DNA from: Epinephelus fuscoguttatus
Lineage: Eukaryota; Chordata; Actinopteri; Perciformes; Serranidae
Reading direction: 5' to 3'
Length of the DNA: 64,000 nt
NCBI RefSeq assembly: GCF_011397635.1
Contig: NC_064761.1
Span: 38,900,143-38,964,142 of the forward strand
Both the position numbers and the translations under genes were made by a program. The notes beneath the pieces are model-generated. The model made no database searches, was not told the DNA's origin, and saw nothing but the letters and a program-made list of their open reading frames with translations. Positions 55,201-64,000 of this stretch are shown piece after piece; the first letter of the stretch is position 1, and the number at the start of each line of letters is the position of its first letter.

Positions 55201-56172
55201 CCACGGCCCTGACTGGGACCTAAAGGACCACAACAACATGATGTTCATCACCATGTGTTACTCCTGGCACCTCGCCTTCGCCATGCTCATGGTGGGCACC
55301 ATCTATTGCATCGTCGGCTGGTAAGACCCTGACCAGACTTCCAATAGGCTGCTGCTTTTGTTCTGGAAGATTCATCCACACTGTGAATAACAACTTGAGT
55401 GTCTTAAATCAGTGGTTCCCGTCTGGTGGATCCATTCTGAGTGGACCGCAAGTGACTTTGTAAACAACACACTCTGTTTTGAAAGTACAGTGAATTTCTG
55501 ACACAGAGCTTTTATTTTAAAGTGCCATTTCCTGCTGTTACGTAAGTGAGTAACAAAAACAGTAAACTAGCTCGAGGACATGGCCAAACACATGTAAGAT
55601 GCTGAATATATTAAACTGTTTGGACCTTGAATGCATCAAAACATTGTTTTCTAGTTGGAGCCGCGCCTCGTTTTCAAACTGTATGGTTTGACTAAAATGA
55701 GCAATGACAGCAATATAGTCCACGATGAGCAGCGCTAAAATCAACCTGCGTAGTTGTCCCTCCATTGTGACATTAGAAAGTGTCACATTTATCTTGCAAG
55801 TGTACTCTTCTTCAACGTTTGCTTTACTTCCTGGATTTTTCCCACATGGAAATTCTGACCAATCAAGAGCAGCTTTCTCACACAAGGCATTTGATCTGGT
55901 CCTCTTGTAAATGCTGCCGTGAGAACACGAACCAACTCTAGGCAATTATACAACTTTGGAACAAAACTAGTCCCTGATTCAGACCAAAGGAGACGACTCT
56001 AGGTCTGAAAGCTCCGTAAATATCCCTCTCACAACACTTTGTTATGTCTGACTGTCTGTTGTGGTTTCTCTGCAGTGTGGTTCGCTCCAGACTGAGGAAG
56101 ACTCCTCCGATGGAAATGGGACTTCTGAAGCCCAGAGACAGAGATCCGGAGTCAGAGGATGAGATTTTATGA
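52227..56172 (+). CDS. tmem45a: Transmembrane protein 45A-like (DUF716/TMEM45 family)
   Basis: Multipass membrane protein of the secretory/Golgi system; its biochemical role is not settled. Coding exons 52227-52422, 52678-52890, 54911-55095, 55178-55320 and 56076-56172 join in phase to 278 codons (277 aa; human TMEM45A 275). Family hallmarks are MGSFKGHALPGSFFLVAGIW at the N terminus, LAEQF, HWEQLMNWQHATMYLFFGLA, FLFYLHHLHGRSMLDVHVHQ and IGFVLYPPHGPDWDLKDHNN. Several hydrophobic helices lie between them. The tail is basic then acidic (RSRLRKTPPMEMGLLKP, DPESEDEIL). Only a GC donor at 52423 (GTTG then gcaagt) keeps the frame into exon 3. The A rather than B paralogue is chosen because the gene lies beside lnp1 and tomm70a. 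Confidence 0.93.
52950..53017. repeat. hAT-type MITE end
   Basis: Begins cagtggtttccaaccaaat, the usual terminus of a common hAT-derived fish repeat, and runs directly into the tandem array. Only one end is present. Confidence 0.4.
53018..53512. repeat. Tandem repeat, ~22-bp unit (tmem45a intron 3)
   Basis: Units are variants of agatactaagtcattatttta, about 22 copies, with some short units lacking tcattat. It continues in three or four units at 54615-54690 beyond a 1.1-kb insertion. The 201-codon open frame across it encodes only Tyr-Phe-Lys-Ile-Leu-Ser-His repeats and is not a gene. Confidence 0.95.
53513..54614 (+). mobile_element. PIF/Harbinger-type element remnant with Myb/SANT-like ORF
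   Basis: GC-rich insertion inside the tandem array. An ATG at 53731 opens a frame with the trihelix/Myb-like block RPNFSQEETDVLVREVQAHS and WEEVTTIVNQ, as in Myb-like proteins of Harbinger transposons and the domesticated NAIF1. The frame closes after 64 codons, and no DDE nuclease is present. Its ends carry related gcgcc/ggcgcag-rich subterminal sequences. The superfamily assignment rests on the Myb-like block. Confidence 0.65.
54615..54690. repeat. Remainder of the ~22-bp tandem array
   Basis: Same unit and orientation as 53018-53512 (cattattttaagataccaag), showing that the insertion at 53513-54614 split a pre-existing array. Confidence 0.9.
55408..55700. repeat. hAT-type dispersed repeat (tmem45a intron 5), first copy
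   Basis: Begins atcagtggttcccgtctgg and shares gtggaccgcaagtgactt, aaactagctcgagga and gtttggaccttgaa with the copy at 56810-57420. The cagtggttccc terminus is typical of fish hAT derivatives. Confidence 0.5.
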
Positions 56173-59100
56173 ACAGGACATTGTGACTTGAATTTAACAC
56201 AATTAAATCAGGGATATGATGTTTGCAGTTCCAGCAGAAGTACAACTCGAAGCAAAGTGTGCAGACAAAAGAGGAACGAGGACACGGATTCTGGATGCTT
56301 TACTTTAGAAATATATCTCTACCTCTGCCTTATTTAATCAGCTGTAACCCCTTTAGCCTTACTCTCATTGTTCAGTGCTATTTATTTAACTGTGGCCTAA
56401 CACTTTTCATATACTCCTGTCATGTCATATCATTTTTTTATTATTCATTTGCACATACAGTATAAGTGAACACATAAGGGTCAGCTTTTTTATGGATTGC
56501 ATGCTTTTCATTTGACTTGACGAACTTCTCTTGTCAGACATTTTGGTGTTCAGTGACGCCACCTTGTGGTGAAGACAATCATCATCACCAGTACATCATA
56601 TATTACTGTAAAACACATTGATTATTTTATATGGCTTTTTTTGTTTTATAATGTTGAGTCACATGTCAAAGTCAAACGCCAAAAAAAAAGAATTTTATTA
56701 AAATGTTTAACTGTTTAGATTTTGCTATTTGACATTATTATGGTGGTTATTGCTGTTTGTGCAGGTCTTTTCTTGGGCAGAATTCATTCAACGTGGCCTA
56801 ATGTCTTAACCAGTGGTTCCCAACTCGCGGGTCACAGTCCTTTCTGAATGGACCGTAAGTGACTCATGAATGTGTTAAAAAAAACACACTTTATTTTGCC
56901 GCTTCCTCTGTAGAGTGAATGACTGATGGACAGCTACTTGACAGATGGTGTTTCTGAAAGTCAAGGAAGGATCCTTAAACGGCTGAATTCCAAGAATGCT
57001 ACGTCATCAAATCCTGCTGAAGAACTGTTCCAACGTCAAGGATCCTTTGAATTCTAACAAGGACAGAGTCCTTCCTTCAGAGTATTTCTCAAGGATGCAT
57101 GTGTGTATCCTCAATGGGTATAAAATATTAACAATTGTTTGCGCACAATTTGATGGAGCTGAAGGCAGGCCTTGTCAATGATGCCCACCTGGGCATGCAC
57201 TAGCCTGTTCTAATAATGTTAAATGAATGCTAGGAAGGAGTGTTGCCTAGTCTTTGTAGCACCTGACTTGGAAGGACCCGTCCTACCAAGGAAGCTTCGT
57301 TGACTTTGGGAAGCACTGAGAGACAGCAAACTAGCTCGACGATACAACGAAACGCAAGTATAAGTGTATTTAACTGTGTGGACCTTGAACTCATGACTAC
57401 GGAGAAATCGGGGCCCTGTGGCCGAACCAGTTGGTTGGTCTAAACAGAATCAAAATATGGTTTGTTGGCAAGTAGGTTTTCACATACAAGTATTGGTGCA
57501 TAATATAAAGAGAAAATAAAATTAATAAAAGCAAGTATTGCAAAAATCAAGAGACATAAAAACAGACTAACAGAAAATCACGATGGAAATATTTTAAAAT
57601 ACTATTTAAAAAGAATATATAGGTCAAATCAAAGAGATGTATGTTTTTTAAAAAGTGGTAGTTGTATGCAAGATATGTACAAAATATTGTCCAAGGAAGG
57701 TCTAAAAGTTCAAAACATGGAGCATAAAAATAATTTATGCCATGTATTGAGATAATTTGTCAGAGACAGTTTATACTAACACTTTCCTATTATTTAAAAG
57801 TCATATTCTTTTGTGAGCCCCATTAAAAAACATGCTTCATGATAAAAATGTGTTTTAGTCAGTTATCTTATTTTAAGAAGTTGGTCAAAATCAAAAACAC
57901 TTCTGACATGTTTGAGTGGGATTAAATTTAATTAGAATATATTTAATAAAATAATCTGACCACTAAATAGCACTACAACTTTTAGATACATATTAAATTG
58001 GTTTAACTTAATTAAGCTTTTTGAGGTCAAAGCAAATAATAACAGTTGTACTAAACTAGTTTGTCAGTTTATAAAATACTCATAGAACTGAGTAAATAAT
58101 GTGAGTAGAAACTACTTAAAAACATGCATGCAAGATGTTAATACAAGTTTGAACCTGTGGATTCTTTTTTACAGTGTATGAAGTATATCTGACCAAAACC
58201 TGTGTCACTATACCATAGACTGTATAAAAATATATACTGTACATGTTATTTCATATCATTATTCAAGTAAAATCAAAATATTAACACAAAATGATCACTT
58301 ATGCATCAGGATCCATCCCAGCAGGAGGTTGTTATCCTACAGCTGACAAATACAATATACGGTATCTATGGGCAACAGGCGTCAACAAAGATCGTTTGTG
58401 CTGAGGAAGATCAGTCACTCAGTTCTGTAAAATGTAGCTGATGTCTGACAGCGCTGGCTTCAAGACTGAAGCTCACTGTCCTACAAATGTCCTTTAATTA
58501 TACATTTATGATATTATACATTTAGGGCTGCAAAAAATAACAATATATCAATTACTGATATATTGTTAAGTATCTTAATTCATAGTAAAAACACAAGCTA
58601 TTTATTTCTATTTGTATTAATGAAACAACTCTAATTAGTAGGCCTCATGTTGCCAAAATACTCATGTAATCTGCAAGTACCTACCATAAGATTGCACAGA
58701 AGTACTTAAGTAAATGTAGCCTACTTAGTAACATTATGCCACTGCAAAAAATAGTGAAAATGTCAATAAGATGTGATGTTTTCTCTGACCAATGATCCCT
58801 AAATTAATACAAAAAAAGAAAGCTAATTAAATATCTAATCAATATATATACAAAATAGAATACAGCTATTAAGAAGTCATTTGTTCCTATGGCAGGCTGG
58901 ATCTTAATTTTCATAAGAACTCATAATCTGGTCAATTTGGTGCTGTAAATTCATTCACGTGAATGAAGGGGGGAAAAACATCAGAGTGAGACCTCTCTAC
59001 TGTCTCTCCGCTCAGGTGTGAAGTCATCCACCTGGCCAGGTAAGATACCTGACAGCTCCTCAGTTTGGCAGCAGCCACGTGACGTTGTTGTCCATCCACA

Positions 59101-59194
59101 CTGATTTGAGGAAACCGGCGATTTTTCTCTGTCGCTCCAGGAAACAACCAGATTCCTTCATTAACCCAGTCCTGTCTTCAGAGATTTTTCAACC
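56173..59194. other. tmem45a 3' flank and intergenic spacer to sft2d2
   Basis: The first few hundred bases are presumably the tmem45a 3' UTR; no unique poly(A) signal was chosen. 56810-57420 is a hAT-type repeat (accagtggttcccaactcgc) related to 55408-55700. The rest is AT-rich spacer without a recognised gene. Confidence 0.5.
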
Positions 59195-62100
59195 ATGGAT
59201 AAATTAAAATCGGTGTTGAGCGGTGAAGAGGCGCGCAGTCACGACCGAACCATTTTGGAGGTAAAATTAAACACAAGGTGAACCTACATGTTTAATCTCA
59301 ATCTCAGGTGAGACACATGATGATGATTAAATCCACTCTCTGTCACCGCAGACTGTCAATGAAGCCTCGACTCTGGGCTGGGGAAACCGAGTGAAGGGAT
59401 TCATCGCATGTTTCGTGGTGGGGGGCGCGTGCACAGTTTTGGTGAGTTATAATTTCTATATTATAATCTGCTTTTGTTGTCTCGTGCTCCACACAACAAG
59501 GAAGAGGCAGGGAGGAGGTGATGTGGCCCTACTGGTTCTTCTGGCTCTGAGGAATGTTGGAGATGTGTGACACAGTCCTGCCTTAAAGTGCAGCTCAGAG
59601 ATGAAACCTGCAGCTCATGTGTGACCCACGAGGTCAAACATAACAGCTATGAATTAACTAAGTTCATGTATGTGTGTGTGTGTGTTTGCAGGGAGTGTGT
59701 ATGCTCTTCCTCCCCAAAATCGGACTCACCCTCTTCATTGTCTTCTACACTTTTGGAAATATATGTGCTCTGTGCAGGTCAGTGTCCACAACTGCTGACA
59801 TTAAAGCAGCTGATGATGAAACTGTGATAGATTTATTCTGAGGAGGAATTTGTTCTATTAGAATTTATATTTCAACATGTTTTGTTTTTTAATCCCATGA
59901 TCCAACAGCACCATGTTTCTGATGGGGCCGATGAAGCAGCTGAAAAGGATGTGTGACAAAACAAGAGCTCTGGCCACCACGATAATGCTTGTGAGTGCAA
60001 AACTGCTAGTTTTTTACAGGCCCACAGACTTATGATTTTTTTTTTTTTGGAAACAGCTTGCACTCAAAACTTTACTTTAGTAGAATACAGTGACAAAAAA
60101 GTTTTGAGTACACCAGACACAAAATAAATGTGTCACATGACCCTTGTCTGACGGGACTTTTAAGTCAGTTAAACATAACTTTTTGTTGTTTGAGCGTTTA
60201 AATCCATGGTATATGAACATAAAAACATTGAGTACACATTTTACTACATTTTTAAAATTTCATTGAACTATAAAAGCTCATTGTTGCAAGCTGAGGCTTC
60301 TCGACTGCTAGAATAAGGCAAAGAGATAAATTCTGAATCAGGAAGCACAGTTTATTTCACCTCAGCACAACTTCATGTTAGACACTCTAATGCCCAGGTA
60401 GCCAAAATGACCTGGCCCAGAATTGGCCTGAACTCGGCATGCTGGATGAGATTAGCCGGGCCGCGTCCGGTCACCTGACTCGGCTGAGTTTTGGCATGAA
60501 TGACGCTCCAGAATCAGGCCAAATCAGCTGGCCCAGTTCCGGCCTCCAACACTGCCCTCACTGGGCCGTTATTATAAATGACCTGGCCCAACATCAGCCC
60601 AAACTCGGAATACCAGATGAATTAGCCAGGTCGCATGCTGCAGCCCGACTTGGCTGAGTTTTGGCATGAATGACGCCCCAGAAGTAGGCCAGATAAGCAG
60701 GTCAGATTGCGGCTGCCAACACTGCCATCACTGGGCCATTATCAAAAGTGACCTGGCCCAGCTTTGGCCCAGACTCGGCACGCCAGAAGAAATAAGTCGG
60801 ACCACATCCGGTCACCTGACTTGGCTGAGTTTTGGCATGAATGATGATGCAATGATGAATGACTTGGTATGAATGATGGCCCAGAATCGGGCCAAAACAG
60901 CTGGCCCAACTCTGGCTGCCAACACTGCCCTCACTGGGCCGTTATTATAAATGACCTGGCCCAACATCAGCCCAAACTCAGGATACCAGATGAAATTAGC
61001 CGGGTCACGTGCTGTAGCCCGACTTGGCTGAGACTCGGCATCATTGATGCCCCAGAATCGGGCCAGATCAGCTGGCCTGATTCTAGCTGCCGACACTGTC
61101 ATCACTGGGCTGTTATCAAAAGTGACCTGGACCAGCATTGGCCCAAACTCGGCATGCTGGAAGAAATAACGGGCCACATCCCGTCGCCTGATATAGCTAA
61201 AATTTGGCATAAATGATGCCTGAGAATTAGGCTAGATCAGCTGGCCCAATTTTGGCTGTCTTCGCTGCCATCACCAGGTATCTACACAGGCTGTATTTAC
61301 ACGACTAAACTTTATAAATTTTAGTCAAATTTACTCAAAAATTGTTGATTTAACATAAAAAATTATGTCAAGCTCACAAGGGATGAGTTTTTGTGTCAAG
61401 AGGACATAATATTTCTAAGTCATTTTGACAATCTAGGGCATTTGTGTAGACTTTACATTAAAATTTTGTGTCATGGATGGATTGGTGTTTACAGTGCAGA
61501 TCCTTGATTAAATGCATAACTACAATAGATTAAGAAGTAAAGTGCAAGTAAAGGTCCTGTATTTAAAACGTTACTGAAGTAAAAGTACAGAAGTATTACT
61601 TAGTATGTACTTCCTTCTTTTATCCAGATATACTCAAGCACAATCACACACATAGAATTTAAATGTGACTAAGGTTATTATAAAAATAGTTGAAATTCAG
61701 AATCATCTTCTGAGTCAAACATTAACCAGCATGTAAAAAAAAAAATCCATATTGTGAGTTTCATTTGTCCCATTCATTTCTCCAGACCTGCCTTGTGTTG
61801 ACTCTCTGCGCAGCCTTCTGGGTGAGAAGAAAAATAGTTATCATCATTTCTGATTAATGAAAACATGACACAGTATTGATTAAGTCTGAACTCTGTTAAT
61901 CAGCAGTTGTATTTTTATTTCTTACAGTGGAAGAACTTCGGACTTGCTTTGTTATTTTGCATCCTGCAGGTCTTGTCGTTCGCCTGGTGAGTCATTGTTT
62001 CTCCTCGTGGATTTCAGTCTGAGATGATTATTAATTTGTGACGTAAACTGTGTTGTGTTTGCAGGTACAGTCTGTCGTACATCCCGTGTGTGAGGTTTGT

Positions 62101-62228
62101 CATTTAAACATTTATTCAATTCAAATCTGCTGCAGAAATGTCCAGAATCAAAATGTGGATGTCTGATTTTATGTGAATCACTTTGCAGGGAGGCGATACT
62201 GAAGCTGGTGTCGGTCTTCTTGAAGTGA
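59195..62228 (+). CDS. sft2d2: SFT2 domain-containing protein (vesicle transport), SFT2D2-like
   Basis: Small four-helix membrane protein of the SFT2 family, related to yeast Sft2, which supports fusion of endosome-derived vesicles with the Golgi. Exons 59195-59260, 59352-59441, 59692-59777, 59909-59990, 61786-61821, 61928-61986, 62065-62094 and 62189-62228 join in phase to 163 codons (162 aa; human SFT2D2 160). Features: MDKLKSVLSGEEARSHDRT, GWGNRVKGFIACFVVGGACT, FVFYTFGN-type IVFYTFGNICALCS, the signature TMFLMGPMKQLKRMC, then LTLCAAFWWKNFGLALLFCI and WYSLSYIPCVREAILK. Start ATG is in aaccATGG context. AATAAA at 62467-62472 fits the 3' end. The D2 paralogue is preferred over D1 by the MDKLK N terminus, but these are close. 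Confidence 0.93.
60395..61290. repeat. Satellite-like tandem array, ~170-206-bp unit (sft2d2 intron 4)
   Basis: Units open with gacctggcccagc/aac near 60409, 60580, 60749, 60955 and 61122, and contain gccaacactgccctcactgg and ggctgagttttggcatgaat. Unit length varies by internal deletions. Open frames on both strands (60439-61216) follow the repeat and are not genes. Confidence 0.9.
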
Positions 62229-62466
62229 GTCCTGTCTCTGTGCAGAGGGCTCCGGCTGGATGAAGTGTTTTTAGAAAGCGGCAGGTCTCTTACTGAAGTT
62301 ACTGATCGGCCTCAGAGAGTCTGTGACTCTACTTTTATCTCCACAAATGTTAATTTCCTCTTGTTCATGCTGCGTTCATCAAGCTGATTGATTTTTGGTA
62401 TGTATTGATAACTTCAACCAATTTTAATGAGCGTGGGCTTGGTTTCCAATATGTGTAAATATTTGT

Positions 62467-62472
62467 AATAAA
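62467..62472 (+). terminator. sft2d2: sft2d2 poly(A) signal (AATAAA)
   Basis: Canonical hexamer 239 bases beyond the stop codon, the first good one downstream. Confidence 0.6.
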
Positions 62473-63700
62473 TAAATGTGTTAATGGTTTTATAAATGAA
62501 CACAGGACAGCCTCATTATTTTCATTACTGAGAGGAGTCAGTGTTAGTCCTCCAGGTCAGACTGGGCTTAGGCTTCGTTTCCACACTGGGGGAGACACAG
62601 ACGCGGGATGATAATTTTGATCATCAAGCACTTAATTTTCTGCATTCTGGTAAATTTTAATGGACCAATTTGTGCCTTTTCTGCATCAATTTTTGGTGCA
62701 TATGTCTTTAATATTGTCAGAATTAAAATCCTCTGCTTCTTTCATGTTTTACTGAGGGAAGGGACAAATGTACATGTTCTAAATATTGAGGAAGATGTGT
62801 CCCCTGCTTCCCTGCGGAAATGTACACCTATGCCTAAACACTTGAGCCAGACAAATCAGAGAGAGAGAGAGATTGAGGGGTAATATGAAAGCTTCAGATG
62901 GCATTAAAAATGACAAGTGTGAACAGAATTGTCTAGTTAAATCAGTTTAATTTGCTCTAACATTGAAAACATGCACATGTATCCAGGGCCGGCCCCAGAC
63001 TTTTAGGAGCTCTAGCCCTCATTGTAACCTGTAACCATTCCTATTCTGGTGTAAACCTGCACAGCTTCTGTCCAAGTCTGACCTGGGTAGGACTCATGGC
63101 AGCATGTTTATGCCCAAACCCGATTAAAAACCTGAATTTCTACTGTATTATTAAAATATTAAAACATGTATTGCAAGCTGAGGGCTGACATGCATCCTCG
63201 CACCATTTCTCCTTTTTCTCTTCCTTATTTAAGTCTGTCGGCCGGTGCATGACAGGGTTGGCAGAGTAGGCTGCACTCAAATCAGGCTCAGGCAGAGAAT
63301 CAGACCCTTACCATCTGTGACGAGCCAAACAGCATTGGAAAAACACCGATTTCCACCGTGAAACTACATTATTCAGTGTTTTTAAAGGTTTAAATAATCT
63401 GTTCTGTTTGTTTTGGAGAGGAAGAGACCTCTGTTGATAATTCGGCTCCTGGTAAAAACCTTCTGAACAATAAACACTGACGTTTCAGCTGGTTGTAACT
63501 TGCAATCTTAACCTCTCAATCTTACACACTGTTCCTTTTACTTGTTTTAAGAGCTTTCTCCCCCCACTGTCATCTTCTGCCACTAAATAATATTAGATTG
63601 GAAATATAAAAAATGTATGGGAGGGTCCTCCGTGTGTTTTAATATTTTTTAATTAGGTCCAAGTCATATTTTTATATTAAGTGCGCTGCTCTGCCACTGT
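62473..63700. other. Intergenic with MITE relic
   Basis: 63320-63540 is homologous to the right half of the foldback element at 47916-49155 (gagaggaagagacctctgt, ttcggctcctggtaaaaacc). 62608-62883 is an open frame without recognisable similarity. No gene is supported. Confidence 0.5.
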
Positions 63701-63728
63701 TTGACAGAAGCGCGCGCTTTTTCCAAGC

Positions 63729-63746
63729 GTCACGTGACCCGGCAAC
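63729..63746 (+). promoter_or_regulatory. Overlapping palindromic E-box and RFX X-box
   Basis: GTCACGTGAC (63729-63738) is a perfect E-box palindrome of the CLEAR/USF type. GTGACC-C-GGCAAC (63734-63746) fits the RFX X-box consensus GTNRCC-N(0-3)-RGYAAC. An ETS-like ccaggaagt follows. They lie ~130 bases upstream of the ATG at 63873, a promoter position. Confidence 0.6.
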
Positions 63747-63872
63747 CAGGAAGTGCAGTTGGATTCCACAACACAGAGGAGGACTCACTTGTCCGTACAT
63801 GTCTGAGCTACAGAGTGTATAAATAAGCTAGAGAAAGTTGTGTGTTTGTGTTAGTCCTGCCGGTTTGGAAAC

Positions 63873-63966
63873 ATGACAGACATTTTGTTAAAGATAAAAA
63901 ACAGCGTGGCGGACAAGAAGAAGACGGCTGTGACGCAGAGTGACGTACAGAAGTGGGGTTTAAAAG
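63873..63966 (+). CDS. First coding exon of an unrecognised gene, truncated by window end
   Basis: The ATG (aacATGAC) follows a GC-richer promoter-like stretch and opens 31 codons beginning MTDILLKIKNSVADKKK and ending SDVQKWGLK, then a donor at 63966/63967 (aaaag then gtacgg). The peptide is basic and helical in character. I could not place it in a family. Support comes from promoter context, start and donor rather than homology; the rest of the gene is off the right edge. Confidence 0.55.
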
Positions 63967-64000
63967 GTACGGAGGTTTGTTAACTTAACGTAAAGTTGTT

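Noticed and set aside
60439-61216. Open frames on both strands with repeated motifs (HWAVIINDLAQHQPKLGIP)
   Set aside because: They follow the tandem satellite in sft2d2 intron 4, on both strands at once.

Overview
The window is vertebrate nuclear DNA from a ray-finned (teleost) fish, most likely a percomorph. It has split genes with GT-AG introns, AT-rich intergenic DNA full of CA/GT microsatellites, Tc1-mariner and hAT relics, L1/Tx1-type LINE tails and tRNA-derived fish SINEs. No rRNA gene, free-standing tRNA gene, CRISPR array or prokaryotic operon was seen, and no retrovirus or LTR element was recognised.

Layout. (1) 202-8154, minus: the 5' two thirds of tbc1d23 (12 coding exons, start codon at 8154); the 3' part lies off the left edge. 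(2) 8155-13868: intergenic, with a decayed Tc1 transposon carrying a SINE and a ~184-bp satellite, then a 5'-truncated L1-like LINE. (3) 13869-23036, minus: complete tomm70a (12 exons, 578 aa). (4) 23037-29560: spacer between divergent genes, with a LINE with an 18-bp target duplication, microsatellites, a TTAA-flanked MITE and a degenerate ~21-bp minisatellite. (5) 29561-39712, plus: lnp1 (4 coding exons, 211 aa), whose last two exons encode a complete RING-H2 finger. (6) 39713-44570: repeats ending in an ~830-bp TTTA array. (7) 44600-56172, plus: tmem45a, with a CpG-rich promoter, a non-coding first exon, 5 coding exons (277 aa) and a probable GC-AG intron. (8) 59195-62228, plus: sft2d2 (8 exons, 162 aa), with a satellite in intron 4. 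(9) 63873-end, plus: first coding exon of an unrecognised gene with an E-box/X-box promoter.

Gene order tbc1d23-tomm70-lnp1-tmem45a matches, from memory, the human 3q12 block, so these four genes are conserved neighbours rather than a pathway. Their products act at different membranes: tbc1d23 and sft2d2 in endosome/Golgi traffic, tomm70a in mitochondrial import, tmem45a as a multipass membrane protein. The sft2d2 junction differs from human, where SFT2D2 is on chromosome 1.

The observation I would look at first is the RING-H2 finger on fish lnp1. All eight zinc ligands and the exon phases fit, whereas human LNP1 as I remember it is a short protein with no RING. The intron in front of the RING is occupied by a MITE-like repeat almost up to the splice acceptor.
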